Position numbers and translations under genes: made by a program
The notes under the pieces: generated by a model
Database searches by the model: none
What the model saw: the letters and a program-made list of their open reading frames with translations, nothing else
What the model was told of the DNA's origin: nothing
From: Rhodocyclales bacterium
Lineage (GTDB): Bacteria; Pseudomonadota; Gammaproteobacteria; Burkholderiales; Rhodocyclaceae
Assembly (NCBI GenBank): GCA_016215645.1
Contig: JACRIX010000084.1
Location: forward strand, 1 to 64,000
Direction of reading: 5' to 3'
Length of the DNA stretch: 64,000 bases
Part shown: one piece after another, positions 49,441 through 62,285 of the stretch
Layout: the number at the start of each line of letters is the position of its first letter
Numbering within the stretch: position 1 is the first letter of the stretch

Positions 49441-49962
49441 ATGCCCATCTACACCCTTGGTGACAAGCGGCCCGCTCTCGGACGCAATGCCTGGGTCGCC
49501 CCCAACGCCACCATCATCGGCGACGTGCGCCTCGGCGACGAGGCCAGCATCTGGTGGAACGCCGTGCTGCGAGCAGACAACGACAGCATCACCATCGGTG
49601 CCGGCAGCAACATCCAGGACGGTTCCGTGCTGCACGCCGACGAAGGCGTGCCACTGACACTCGGCGCCAACGTCACGGTCGGCCACATGGTCATGCTGCA
49701 TGGCTGCACCGTCGGCGAGCAAACGCTGATCGGTATCAAGTCGGTGATCCTCAACCGCGCCGTGATCGGCCGCCACTGCATCATCGGCGCCAACTCGCTG
49801 ATCCCCGAAGGCAAGGTGATACCGGAACGTTCGCTGGTGATGGGCTCGCCGGGCAAGGTAGTCCGGGAATTGAACGACGAGGAAGTCGCCCGCCTGCTGC
49901 TGGCCGCGCAAGGCTATGTCGCCAACGCGCGCCGCTACCGCGAACTGTCCATGCCAGCCTGA
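49441..49962 (+). CDS. Gamma-carbonic anhydrase family protein (YrdA/PaaY-like)
   Basis: 173 aa left-handed beta-helix trimer. Hexapeptide-repeat sequence [25 protein letters not shown] and metal-binding His in [18 protein letters not shown] motifs. Start is the ATG at 49441, 25 bp after the helicase stop. Enzymatic activity of such homologues varies; the actual substrate is unknown. Confidence 0.9.
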   Translation: MPIYTLGDKRPALGRNAWVAPNATIIGDVRLGDEASIWWNAVLRADNDSITIGAGSNIQDGSVLHADEGVPLTLGANVTVGHMVMLHGCTVGEQTLIGIKSVILNRAVIGRHCIIGANSLIPEGKVIPERSLVMGSPGKVVRELNDEEVARLLLAAQGYVANARRYRELSMPA

Positions 49963-49995
49963 ACCGACGCGCCCGGACCGCTGCCGGGCGGCAAT

Positions 49996-50274
49996 TCATG
50001 GCTTCTTCTGTGGCACCTGGACGAAGACCTCGCCGTCCTTGATCATGCCCAGCTCATAGCGGGCACGCTCCTCGATGGCTTCGTAGCCGGCCTTGAGGTC
50101 GCGTACCTCGGCATCCAGCGCCGCGTTGCGCTGCTCCAGCTTCTGATTGACTTCGCGCTGAGCCTCGACCTGGCGTTCGTACTCCCAGACGCGGATCCAG
50201 CCCCCTTTGCCCAGCCACATGGGATACTGCAGCAGGGCAATGATCAGGAGCAGGACCAGCGTCGGCCAGTTCAT
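49996..50274 (-). CDS. ftsB: Cell division protein FtsB
   Basis: Bitopic divisome protein that links FtsL and FtsQ, 92 aa. One N-terminal transmembrane helix ([20 protein letters not shown]) and a periplasmic coiled coil ([19 protein letters not shown]). The ATG at 50274 is chosen over an adjoining GTG at 50277. Last gene of the pyrG-kdsA-DUF1330-eno-ftsB run. Confidence 0.93.
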   Translation of the reverse strand: MNWPTLVLLLIIALLQYPMWLGKGGWIRVWEYERQVEAQREVNQKLEQRNAALDAEVRDLKAGYEAIEERARYELGMIKDGEVFVQVPQKKP

Positions 50275-50290
50275 CACCGCGAAGGGTCGG

Positions 50291-51598
<1,308 letters not shown>

Positions 51599-51888
51599 TC
51601 AATAGGCTTCGGCGAGCAGCATGTCGAAGTCCGACACACCGGCTCTGGCCTCGCGTGCTGCAAGGTATTCGGGAGAATTGTAGAAGCCCCGCGCTGCATC
51701 CATGCTGGGGAACTCCAGCACCACCAGGCGCTGCGGTTGCCAACTGCCTTCGAGGGTTTCGTAGGGCGCACCGCGCACCAGGTAACGACCGCCATGTTTC
51801 TCGACGGCAATCTGGGCCAGGCGGCGGTAATCCGCCATGCGCTCAGGATCGGTGGAACGCGCATCGACCACCATGTAGGCGTGCTTGG

Positions 51889-51892
<4 letters not shown>
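51599..51892 (-). CDS. DUF1330 domain protein
   Basis: 97 aa. Ferredoxin-like dimeric alpha-beta barrel fold of the DUF1330 family, with [27 protein letters not shown] and [25 protein letters not shown]. No assigned reaction. Lies between kdsA (4-nt overlap) and eno. Confidence 0.9.
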
Positions 51893-54458
<2,566 letters not shown>

Positions 54459-55190
54459 TCAGCCCGTGTTTCCGGGGCTTCCACGTCGGCTCAGGCGATC
54501 AACCAGGCCGGAAAGGTTCCCCAACGAAATGAGATGTGCATAGATCACGCCGAGGCTGCCGTTGGCGAACAATTCCTGGATCGTCTTCTTGTTCAGTGCT
54601 CGCAACCTGCCCTCGTCGACCACATTCAGGCCGTTGAGACGGTACTCCGAACCATCCTTGAGTTTCGTCAGCGAGTCTGCCGGCCGCAGCAGCCCGAGTT
54701 CGTCGAGGCGGCGCCCCAATTGCTCCGTTGCCGCTGCCGCCTGGTGAAACTCGCGCAAGAACTTGATGGCATGGTCCAACTGCGGCGTCGGCTTGCCATC
54801 GGCAAACAGTGCCTCGCCTTCCGTGGTGCTGAAGCACGGAGAGGCCTCATCGATACAGACCAGCAGGTCCCCACCCGGGCCATTGGCAGGCACAAACGGG
54901 TAGCGCCGCACAAAGGCGGGGATGTAACGCGCATCCCATTTTCCGGCGCCATCGACAAACAGGTTTTCGTTCTCGCGCAGGCCCAGGAGCACGGCCGGCA
55001 GGGGGCCGGATTCGCCACGGGCAAACACGATCGGGTATTCGCGGGCACATTCGAAAAACTCGCTGCCCAGCAGCGGCACGGAGTTGGTCGCCGCGGCATA
55101 GGCAAAACTCGCCGCGGGGCGAACCTTCAAGCCGGCGTGAACCTGGTCGCTCAGGGCGACCACCCGCTCGTAGAACATCATTTCAGCCAT
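54459..55190 (-). CDS. SapC-like family protein
   Basis: 243 aa. Begins [23 protein letters not shown], the typical opening of this family, and continues with [25 protein letters not shown] and a tail on target peptides [10 protein letters not shown]. The family is named after Campylobacter S-layer loci, but most members, including this one, have no demonstrated role. The start at 55190 has GAGG eight bases upstream; the long upstream frame is not supported. Divergent from prfB. Confidence 0.8.
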   Translation of the reverse strand: MAEMMFYERVVALSDQVHAGLKVRPAASFAYAAATNSVPLLGSEFFECAREYPIVFARGESGPLPAVLLGLRENENLFVDGAGKWDARYIPAFVRRYPFVPANGPGGDLLVCIDEASPCFSTTEGEALFADGKPTPQLDHAIKFLREFHQAAAATEQLGRRLDELGLLRPADSLTKLKDGSEYRLNGLNVVDEGRLRALNKKTIQELFANGSLGVIYAHLISLGNLSGLVDRLSRRGSPGNTG

Positions 55191-55288
55191 GTCGACAGCC
55201 TCGATCATTGGGATGCGCGAGGCTAACACATCCCGACAATACCGGACTCCGTTGCGTCGCCCGAGGCCGGCCGGACCACTGCTGCGCG

Positions 55289-55294
55289 TATAAT
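55289..55294 (+). promoter_or_regulatory. Candidate -10 box of prfB
   Basis: Perfect TATAAT 27 bp upstream of the prfB ATG, with no -35 of quality. A short leader with AGGAAT near the start codon fits. Confidence 0.45.
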
Positions 55295-55320
55295 TTGCAT
55301 TTTTCGCCGCAGGAATTTTC

Positions 55321-56425
55321 ATGGAAGCCGAACGCATCAATGCCGTCGCCAACCGTATCGCCGACCTCAGCGGGCGCGGCGAGCAACTGCGGAGGTATCT
55401 TTGACTACGATGGCAAAGCGGAAAAGCTCGCGGAACTGAACCAGATCCTCGAGGATCCCAAGCTCTGGGACGATGCCGAGCGCGCACAGGCCCTCGGCAA
55501 GGAAAAGAAGTCGCTGGAAGCCATTGTCGGCACGCTCTCGGGCGTCAGCACCACACTGGCAGACGCACGCGACCTGTTTGAACTGGCGCGCGAGGAAAAC
55601 GACGAAGACACCTTGATCTCGGTCGAGAACGATCTCGATGCCACCGAGAAGCAGGTTGCCGACCTTGAGTTCCGGCGCATGTTCGCCAACCCGGCGGATC
55701 CCAACAACTGCTTCATCGACATCCAGGCCGGCGCCGGCGGCACCGAAGCCTGCGACTGGGCCTCGATGCTGTTGCGCCAGTACCTGAAATACTGCGAGCG
55801 CAAGGGCTGGAAAACCGAGCTGCTGGAACAGACCGACGGCGACGTCGCCGGCATCCGCAGCGCCTCGATCAAGGTCGAAGGGGACTATGCCTATGGCTTT
55901 CTGCGCACCGAAACCGGCGTCCATCGCCTGGTGCGCAAATCGCCCTTCGATTCCTCGGGCGGCCGCCACACCAGCTTCGCCAGCCTTTACGTGTATCCCG
56001 AGATCGACGATTCGATCGAGGTCGAGATCAATCCGGCTGACCTGCGCACCGACACCTTCCGCGCGTCCGGGGCCGGCGGCCAGCACATCAACAAGACCGA
56101 CTCGGCGATCCGCATTACCCACGTGCCGACCGGCATCGTCGTGCAATGCCAGAACGACCGCTCGCAGCATCGCAACCGCGCCGAGGCCATGGCGATGCTG
56201 AAGTCACGCCTGTACGAACTGGAATTGCGCAAGCGCCAGGCCGAGGCCGACAAACTTGAAGCCGGCAAGACCGACGTCGGCTGGGGCCACCAGATCCGCA
56301 GCTACGTGCTGGACAATTCCCGCATCAAGGACCTGCGTACCAACGTCGAGATCTCCGCCACGCAAAAGGTGCTCGACGGCGACCTCGATGCGTTCATCGA
56401 AGCCAGCCTGAAGCAGGGCGTATAG
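55321..56425 (+). CDS. prfB: Peptide chain release factor 2, with programmed +1 frameshift
   Basis: Reads UGA/UAA and triggers peptide release. The ATG at 55321 opens a 27-codon zero frame ending CTT TGA (55399-55404). After a +1 slip at CTT the ribosome reads on from 55403 to 56425, giving 367 aa. Just before is GGAGG, an SD-like stimulator, the same layout as in E. coli. Later motifs: SPF ([14 protein letters not shown]) and GGQ ([13 protein letters not shown]). Low RF2 raises frameshifting and so restores RF2. Co-oriented with lysS, but a toxin-antitoxin pair lies between. Confidence 0.96.
55390..55405 (+). promoter_or_regulatory. prfB programmed frameshift site
   Basis: CGGAGGTATCTTTGAC: SD-like GGAGG, slippery CTT and in-frame UGA followed by C. 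The +1 slip continues in the main RF2 frame. Confidence 0.95.
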
Positions 56426-56449
56426 AAAGTCGGCGCTGGAGCGACGACG
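56426..56449 (+). repeat. Dispersed 24-bp repeat, copy f (just after prfB)
   Basis: AAAGTCGGCGCTGG at 56427-56440 then AGCGACGACG, starting right after the prfB stop. This is the only copy outside a coding region, and it lies between prfB and the toxin-antitoxin operator. Confidence 0.65.
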
Positions 56450-56454
56450 CTTTA

Positions 56455-56483
56455 TGTGACACAATTTGCTCCGTTGTGTCACA
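56455..56483. promoter_or_regulatory. Toxin-antitoxin operator, perfect inverted repeat
   Basis: TGTGACACAA at 56455-56464 and TTGTGTCACA at 56474-56483 are exact reverse complements separated by 9 bp. It lies directly before the antitoxin ribosome binding site (GGGAAG) and is the likely site for autorepression by the antitoxin. Confidence 0.7.
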
Positions 56484-56496
56484 AGGGAAGATCTCC

Positions 56497-56730
56497 ATGA
56501 AAACCCTCACCATCCGTGAAGCCCGCGAGGGGCTTTCGCATCCGGACCTGATGTTCGCCAACGACGACGAGGTCATCGTTACCCGCCGCGGCGAGCCGGT
56601 GGCGCGCATCCTGCCGATCAAGCCGGCAAGGCCGAAGTTCCGCTCGCTGGCGGCCTTTCGCGCCAGCCAGGTGCCACTCGACCCGCCGCTGTCGCAAACC
56701 GTCGCCGACGATCGGGAAGATCGCTGCTGA
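56497..56730 (+). CDS. Antitoxin of PIN-type toxin-antitoxin pair (Phd/YefM-like)
   Basis: 77 aa. N-terminal part TIREAREGLSHPDLMFANDDEVIVTRRGEPVARILPI resembles Phd/YefM-type antitoxins that bind operators as dimers. The C-terminal tail would wrap the toxin. The start is the ATG at 56497 behind GGGAAG. The stop and the toxin start share one base (TGATG). A VapB name is possible, but the DNA-binding fold looks Phd-like. Confidence 0.8.
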   Translation: MKTLTIREAREGLSHPDLMFANDDEVIVTRRGEPVARILPIKPARPKFRSLAAFRASQVPLDPPLSQTVADDREDRC

Positions 56731-57155
56731 TGATCTATGCCGACACCAGCGCGCTGGTCAAGCGCTATGTGGAAGAGCCGTTCAGCGCCGAGTTCGAGGC
56801 GCTGTTGCGGCAGGAGTCCGTGGCCATCAGCCGCCTGACGGTGGTCGAACTGCGCGGCGCGCTGGCCCGCCGGCGCCGCAACCGCGAGATCGACGCCGTA
56901 CACGAAAGCCGCGTCAACGCCGAACTGGCCGCCGATATCCAGGACGGCGCGCTGCGCGTGGGCGGCATTGGCGACGAGCATTTCGCCACCGCCTATAACC
57001 TGATCGGCCGGCTGGCGGATATCCCCTTGCGCACCCTGGATGCCCTGCATCTCGCCGCCGCCGGGCAGTTGGCCGTGGCAGGTTTCGCCACCGCCGACAA
57101 AACCCAGGCCGAGGCCGCTGCCGCGCTCGGCTTCACCGTTCATCGTTTCTACTGA
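56730..57155 (+). CDS. PIN-domain toxin (VapC family ribonuclease)
   Basis: 141 aa PIN nuclease, expected to cut a specific RNA, often an initiator tRNA or rRNA, when free of antitoxin. All four acidic residues stand in place: Asp5 ([13 protein letters not shown]), Glu40 (TVVELR), Asp104 (LDALHLAAA) and Asp123 (FATADKT). So the toxin looks intact. It ends 10 bp before lysS. Specific RNA target is unknown. Confidence 0.88.
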   Translation: MIYADTSALVKRYVEEPFSAEFEALLRQESVAISRLTVVELRGALARRRRNREIDAVHESRVNAELAADIQDGALRVGGIGDEHFATAYNLIGRLADIPLRTLDALHLAAAGQLAVAGFATADKTQAEAAAALGFTVHRFY

Positions 57156-57165
57156 GCCCATCATC

Positions 57166-58686
57166 ATGACCGACACCACCCCCGCCCCCGCCGCCCAGCA
57201 GGACGAAAACCGCCTGATCGCCGAACGCCGCGAGAAACTCGCCGCCTGGCGCGCAACTGGCAAGGCATTCCCCAACGACTTCTCGCGTGAGAATCTCGCC
57301 GGGCGCCTCGACGAGCTCTACAGCGCCAAGACGCGCGAAGAACTCGAAGCCACGCCGATCGGGGTCAAGGTCGCCGGCCGCATCATGTTGAAGCGCGTCA
57401 TGGGCAAGGCCAGCTTCGCGAGCATCCAGGACGTCTCCGGCCGCATCCAGATTTTCGTCAGCAACGACATCACCGGCGAGGCCACGCACAAGGAATTCAA
57501 AGGCTGGGATCTGGGCGACATTGTCGGCTGCGAGGGCACGCTGTTCAAAACCAAGACCGGAGAACTGACGGTGCAATGCACCAGCATCCGCCTGCTGACC
57601 AAGTCGCTGCGGCCACTGCCGGAAAAATTCCACGGCCTCACCGACGTCGAACAAAAGTACCGCAGCCGCGAACTCGACCTGATCACCAACGAGCAGACGC
57701 GCTTCACCTTCGTCGCCCGCAGCCGGATGATCCAGTCGATCCGCAATTACATGATGCACCACGGCTTCCTCGAAGTCGAAACGCCGATGATGCATCCCAT
57801 CCCCGGCGGCGCCGCAGCCAAGCCCTTCACCACCCACCACAACGCGCTGGACATGGAACTCTTCCTGCGCATCGCGCCCGAGCTTTACCTCAAGCGCCTG
57901 GTGGTGGGCGGCTTCGAGAAGGTGTTCGAGGTCAATCGCAACTTCCGCAATGAAGGCCTTTCGCCGCGCCACAATCCCGAATTCACCATGATGGAGTTCT
58001 ACGAGGCCTACACGGATTACCGCCGCCTGATGGACTTCACCGAGGGCCTGCTGCGCCACTCCGCACGCGAGGCACTGGGCACCGAAGTCTTCGAGTACCA
58101 GGGGCGCACCCTGGACCTTTCCAAGCCGTTTGCACGGTTGACCATCGCCGGCGCGATCCATCACTACCATCCCGGCTACAGCCTCGAACAACTGAATGAC
58201 ATCGAATGGATCCGGCAGAAGCTGAAGGACCTGCGCGTCGACCTCAAGGCGCCGCACCTGGCCAACGCCGGCCTCGGCACACTGCAACTGGTGCTGTTCG
58301 AAGAGACCACCGAAGCCGAGCTGTGGGAGCCGACCTACATCATCGACTACCCGGCCGAAGTCTCGCCGCTGGCCCGCGCCAGCGACAGCAATCCGTCGAT
58401 CACCGAACGTTTCGAGCTGTTCATCGTCGGCCGCGAGATCGCCAACGGCTTCTCTGAGCTGAACGACCCCGAGGACCAGGCGGCGCGCTTCCTGCAGCAG
58501 GCCAAGGCCAAGGAGGCCGGTGACGAAGAAGCGATGTACTACGACGCCGACTACATTCGCGCCCTGGAGTACGGCCTGCCGCCCACCGGCGGCTGCGGCA
58601 TCGGCATCGACCGCCTGGTGATGCTGCTGACTGATTCGGCATCGATCCGCGACGTGATCCTGTTCCCGCAGATGCGCCGCGAATGA
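57166..58686 (+). CDS. lysS: Lysyl-tRNA synthetase (class II)
   Basis: 506 aa. N-terminal OB-fold anticodon domain at about 60-170 ([21 protein letters not shown]), then the class II core with motif 2 [26 protein letters not shown] and motif 3 [13 protein letters not shown]. The start at 57166 follows the toxin gene closely. prfB-lysS adjacency is the common order; here the toxin-antitoxin pair intervenes. Confidence 0.97.
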   Translation: MTDTTPAPAAQQDENRLIAERREKLAAWRATGKAFPNDFSRENLAGRLDELYSAKTREELEATPIGVKVAGRIMLKRVMGKASFASIQDVSGRIQIFVSNDITGEATHKEFKGWDLGDIVGCEGTLFKTKTGELTVQCTSIRLLTKSLRPLPEKFHGLTDVEQKYRSRELDLITNEQTRFTFVARSRMIQSIRNYMMHHGFLEVETPMMHPIPGGAAAKPFTTHHNALDMELFLRIAPELYLKRLVVGGFEKVFEVNRNFRNEGLSPRHNPEFTMMEFYEAYTDYRRLMDFTEGLLRHSAREALGTEVFEYQGRTLDLSKPFARLTIAGAIHHYHPGYSLEQLNDIEWIRQKLKDLRVDLKAPHLANAGLGTLQLVLFEETTEAELWEPTYIIDYPAEVSPLARASDSNPSITERFELFIVGREIANGFSELNDPEDQAARFLQQAKAKEAGDEEAMYYDADYIRALEYGLPPTGGCGIGIDRLVMLLTDSASIRDVILFPQMRRE

Positions 58687-60515
58687 CGGAGCCCATCGTC
58701 CCCGCCGAACTTGCGTTCGCCGGGGACGGCACACCGTTCTCGCCGCGCTACGGAGACGTCTACCATTCCAGCCACGGCGGCCTCGATCAGGCCCGCCATG
58801 TCTTCCTGGCCGGCAACGATCTGCCCGCGCGCTGGACCGCACGCTCGCGCTTTGTCATTTTTGAGACGGGCTTCGGGCTCGGCCTGAACTTTCTCGCCAC
58901 CTGGCAGGCGTGGCGCCAGCAACCGGGCGCCGGCCGACGCCTGCACTACCTTGCCGTCGAGAAGCACCCGTTTCGCCGCGATGAGCTGAAGCAATTGCAC
59001 CTGCGCTGGCCCGAACTTGCCGCGCTGGCAAACGATCTGCACGCGCAATGGCCCTTGCCGCTTCCCGGATTGCATCGCCTGGATTTTGGCGACGTGATCC
59101 TGACGCTGTGCTTCGGCGATGCCGCTGAACTGCTGCCAACATTGACGCTTGCTGCCGATGCGATTTACCTCGATGGCTTTGCGCCCGACCGCAATCCGGA
59201 GCTGTGGACCGAACAGATTGCGGCACAACTGGCGCGGATTGCCGCAGCCGGGGCCACCCTGGCGACCTGGAGCGTCGCCGGCGAGGTGCGTCGCCGTCTC
59301 GCCAGCGCCGACTTTCAGGTTGAACGCCGGCCCGGTTTCGGCGGCAAGCGCGACATGCTGGTCGGACACCGGCCCGGCCCGCCGGTATCGGCAGGTACCC
59401 GATCTTCCCGACGGATCGCCGTGATCGGCGCCGGCATTGCCGGTGCCTCGATCGCCCATGCCCTCGCAGGACGCGGGCACAGCGTAACGGTTATCGATGC
59501 GGCAGCCGGCCCGGCGGCCGGCGCATCGGGAAACCACGCCGGCGTGTTCCGCCCACTGCCCTCGCAAGACGACGGCAAGCTGGCGCGGCTATTGCGCGCC
59601 GGCTTCCTGCTTGGTCGGCGACAGTTCGGCGCCTTGTCCGAAGTCCGCTGCGGCTGGACCGGAGCGCTGCACATCGCGCGCGACGAAAAACACGAAGAAA
59701 CCCAGCGCCGCATCGCCGACGCCCACGCCCTGCCCGCGGACTTTTGCCGTTACGTCACCCGCGAGGAAGCGGCTGGCCTGGCGGCATGGCCCGTGGCCCG
59801 CGGCGGCTGGTGGTTCCCGCAGGCGGGCTGGATCAATCCGCCCAGCCTCTGTCGCAGTCTGCTGCGCGGAATCGACTGTCGGTTCGACGTCGCCGTGTCG
59901 AGGCTGGAACGCTCCCAGGGCAGGTGGCGCATCCATGGAAATGAAATGGTGATCGAAGCCGATGAGGTGGTACTGGCCAACGGTATCGACGCGGCGGCGC
60001 TGGTACCCCAGTTCATGTTGCCGATCCGCCCGGGGCGCGGCCAGGTCAGCCTTGTTCCGGAAGCCGCCACGCCGGCCATGAACATCGTGGCGACCCGGCT
60101 CGGCTACGTCACCCCCGCCGTCGATGGAATCCGCTGTGCCGGAGCAACCACGCAGGTGGACGACCTCGATCCCGAGTCGCGGGTCGCCGACCATGTCGAA
60201 AACCTCTTCCGTCTCGACATGCTGTTGCCGGGATTTGCCACGGGGCTGTCTGCGGAGGCGCTCCAGGGGCGCGTTTCCTTCCGGCCGATGTCACCGGACC
60301 GTTTGCCTCTCGTCGGTCCGCTCTCCGCCAGCGAAGGCTTGTGGATCAACAACGGCTTCGGCGCCCGCGGGCTGGTGTTTGCCTCGATTTGTGCGGAGCT
60401 GCTGGCCAGCCAGATTGACGGCGATCCCTTGCCGCTTGAAATCGATCTGGTAAGGGCACTCGACCCGAAGCGATATGGCGTCCGCGCCCAAACGCGCACC
60501 CGGACGACTTTGTAA
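58683..60515 (+). CDS. mnmC: Bifunctional tRNA mnm5s2U34 methyltransferase/oxidoreductase MnmC
   Basis: 610 aa fusion of an N-terminal SAM-dependent methyltransferase (about 1-235, [15 protein letters not shown] and [15 protein letters not shown]) and a C-terminal FAD-dependent oxidoreductase ([21 protein letters not shown]). It finishes the modified wobble uridine of several tRNAs, including that for Lys, which fits its coupling to lysS (ATGA overlap). Residues RRLASADFQ are encoded by repeat copy h in reverse. Confidence 0.94.
   Translation: MTEPIVPAELAFAGDGTPFSPRYGDVYHSSHGGLDQARHVFLAGNDLPARWTARSRFVIFETGFGLGLNFLATWQAWRQQPGAGRRLHYLAVEKHPFRRDELKQLHLRWPELAALANDLHAQWPLPLPGLHRLDFGDVILTLCFGDAAELLPTLTLAADAIYLDGFAPDRNPELWTEQIAAQLARIAAAGATLATWSVAGEVRRRLASADFQVERRPGFGGKRDMLVGHRPGPPVSAGTRSSRRIAVIGAGIAGASIAHALAGRGHSVTVIDAAAGPAAGASGNHAGVFRPLPSQDDGKLARLLRAGFLLGRRQFGALSEVRCGWTGALHIARDEKHEETQRRIADAHALPADFCRYVTREEAAGLAAWPVARGGWWFPQAGWINPPSLCRSLLRGIDCRFDVAVSRLERSQGRWRIHGNEMVIEADEVVLANGIDAAALVPQFMLPIRPGRGQVSLVPEAATPAMNIVATRLGYVTPAVDGIRCAGATTQVDDLDPESRVADHVENLFRLDMLLPGFATGLSAEALQGRVSFRPMSPDRLPLVGPLSASEGLWINNGFGARGLVFASICAELLASQIDGDPLPLEIDLVRALDPKRYGVRAQTRTRTTL
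59292..59315 (-). repeat. Dispersed 24-bp repeat, copy h (in mnmC)
   Basis: Minus-strand AAAGTCGGCGCTGG followed by CGAGACGGCG. Encodes RRLASADFQ. The site is in a region usually conserved for VERRPGFG, so this could be a coincidental match in GC-rich coding sequence. Confidence 0.5.
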
Positions 60516-60527
60516 CAGATGTAACAG
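60511..60527 (+). repeat. Tandem direct repeat at the mnmC stop
   Basis: TGTAACAG at 60511-60518 and again at 60520-60527, one base apart. The first overlaps the mnmC stop codon. Period 9, in an otherwise open region 74 bp before the next gene; it could be a regulator half-site pair. Confidence 0.35.
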
Positions 60528-60600
60528 TTGATTGCCCCGGTCCCCATCAGGCCCGGCGCAACGTTACTGTGCTCATGCATTCTTCACACAGGAGCACACC

Positions 60601-61365
60601 ATGGACACCACGCAATCCCTTCCCCTGAACCAATCTGCCACCCCGGCATCCACGCATCCGCTGCTTCTCGTGGCGGCGGCTTCAGTCACGGTGCTCAGCC
60701 TCGCCGGTGCCGCCTATTTTGCGGGATGGCTACCCGGTCCGGCCCCGCACAAAACAGACGCAGAGCGCCCGCTGGTCGCCAGCAGCCAGCCGGCCACCGC
60801 CCCCATTTCGGTGCAACAGACAGTGACCGCTCCACACGAGAAACCCAAGGCAGCGGTGGTCCGCCAGACCGAGGTTGCCGCGCCCGTGGTGCGTCGCGCA
60901 AACCCCACACCGGGCGCGCGCACCTATGAACCCTTTTCGCCACCCACGGTCACCGTCGCGCCAGCGCCGACTCCGGTTGCAGTCACCATGCCGACCATCT
61001 GCCGCGAATGCGGCACCGTCGAATCGGTACGCGAAGTCGCCGTCGAAGCCAAGGGCAGCGGCGGCGGCGCCGTCGCCGGCGGCCTCGTCGGCGGCCTCAT
61101 CGGCAACCAGTGGGGCCGTGGCGCAACGCGCGACATCGCCACGGTTCTTGGTGCCGTCGGCGGGGCCTACGCCGGCAACCACATCGAAAAATCGATCAAG
61201 GAAAGCAAGCGCTATGACGTCAGTGTGCGCTTCGACGACGGCAGCACCCGCACGTTCAGCGGCGACACGCCACCCGCATGGCATAGCGGCGATCGGGTGA
61301 AACTTCAGAACGGGACGCTGATCAACGGCGGCGGCAGGTCCGTCACCGACATGGGCACGACCTGA
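60601..61365 (+). CDS. Glycine-zipper 2TM outer-membrane-type protein (SlyB-like)
   Basis: 254 aa. N-terminal hydrophobic helix (about 22-46, ending PLLLVAAASVTVLSLAGAAYFAGWL), then a Pro/Ala/Val-rich linker. The glycine-zipper block follows at about 155-185 (GGGAVAGGLVGGLIGNQWGRGATRD and GAVGGAYAGNHIEKSI) and ends in a soluble tail with FDDGSTRTFSGDT. Related proteins sit in the envelope. The CRECGTV motif before the zipper is typical. VTVAPAPTPVAVT is encoded by repeat copy g. Confidence 0.85.
   Translation: MDTTQSLPLNQSATPASTHPLLLVAAASVTVLSLAGAAYFAGWLPGPAPHKTDAERPLVASSQPATAPISVQQTVTAPHEKPKAAVVRQTEVAAPVVRRANPTPGARTYEPFSPPTVTVAPAPTPVAVTMPTICRECGTVESVREVAVEAKGSGGGAVAGGLVGGLIGNQWGRGATRDIATVLGAVGGAYAGNHIEKSIKESKRYDVSVRFDDGSTRTFSGDTPPAWHSGDRVKLQNGTLINGGGRSVTDMGTT
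60951..60974 (-). repeat. Dispersed 24-bp repeat, copy g (in glycine-zipper gene)
   Basis: Minus-strand GAGTCGGCGCTGG then CGCGACGGTG, encoding VAPAPTP in the linker of the host protein. Confidence 0.6.
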
Positions 61366-62273
61366 AGCGGCAGCCCCGACGCATCGACGTGCGATGGCCC
61401 CTGCATCAGGCTGGCGATTCGCCCGACCGATTCGCCTAACTCTTCCATCCATGCCGGCCCATCGGGAAGCGGCGGCGGGATCGCCTGCAGGTGTTCCGCG
61501 ACGTCCCGACCATCCCAGCCGGCAGTGGCCAACAAGTCCATCGCCATGGCTTCCGCCTCGATCACCTGTTGCGGACGGAAGGTGGCACGCAACGCCCGGG
61601 AACCGGCAAACGACGCGGCCGACGCCACAGCGGTGGTCGTCACCGTTGCACTCGCCGCCGACGTTGCCGCCGCGGTCGTCGCCGCGCTTCCAGAAATCAG
61701 CGCCGGCAAATTGAGTATCGGAAAAAGTATCTGCGCGGCGACACCCACCAGGATACTGGTGGTTACGTTCTCATCATGGTGGCCTCCAATGACATGGCTC
61801 ATCTCGCGCGCCATGACGAACGCCAGCGCGGCATCATCCAGTTCAAGCAGCCGCACACCGCGATAGATCACCACGGTCCCGGCGGCACTGGATGCCGCGC
61901 CCGGATCACGCTTCTCCGCCACCACGAACTCGAAGCGCGGAAACCGCAGATGCAGATCCGCGTGCTGCCGGAACGCCGCATCCGCAAGGCGATTTCCGAT
62001 TGCCAGTACGCGCAGGTCAAATGCGCGATCCGCGATGCACTCCGATTCCTTGCACGCCGTGGCATCGGCCGCGGTCACCAGTTGCAGACGCATATCGAAC
62101 TCGGAATACACCGCGCTGAAGCCTTGCAAACCCGCCGGCGCCTGCAGCTGGCGACGCACTTCCGGCGAGGCAGCACAGCCCGCGACCAGGAATCCCGCCA
62201 TCAGCAAGCTCAGGCAGGTGCGCACTACCGGAACGCGGGCGTATCCCGTCGAACTGTTGCGTTTGCAGCGCAC
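61305..62273 (-). CDS. M48-like lipoprotein peptidase with altered zinc motif
   Basis: 322 aa lipoprotein: signal with lipobox FLVAGC (Cys33). The domain looks like an M48 peptidase, with AFVMAREMSHVIGGHHDEN where active relatives have HExxH. Here it is Arg156-Glu157-Met-Ser-His160, so the first zinc His is lost. A later EAEAMAMDLLATAGWD aligns to the third-ligand region (ExEAD), with Glu kept. Also a Ser/Ala/Thr-rich hydrophobic run at about 175-225. It is probably not a normal protease. The start is GTG at 62273; its 3' end overlaps the glycine-zipper gene by 61 nt. Confidence 0.72.
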   Translation of the reverse strand: MRCKRNSSTGYARVPVVRTCLSLLMAGFLVAGCAASPEVRRQLQAPAGLQGFSAVYSEFDMRLQLVTAADATACKESECIADRAFDLRVLAIGNRLADAAFRQHADLHLRFPRFEFVVAEKRDPGAASSAAGTVVIYRGVRLLELDDAALAFVMAREMSHVIGGHHDENVTTSILVGVAAQILFPILNLPALISGSAATTAAATSAASATVTTTAVASAASFAGSRALRATFRPQQVIEAEAMAMDLLATAGWDGRDVAEHLQAIPPPLPDGPAWMEELGESVGRIASLMQGPSHVDASGLPLQVVPMSVTDLPPPLISVPF

Positions 62274-62285
62274 CCGTTCAATCCG

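Noticed and set aside
55402-55404. In-frame TGA in prfB as a sign of a pseudogene
   Set aside because: The surrounding sequence is the known programmed frameshift signal, and the rest of RF2 is intact with SPF and GGQ motifs.
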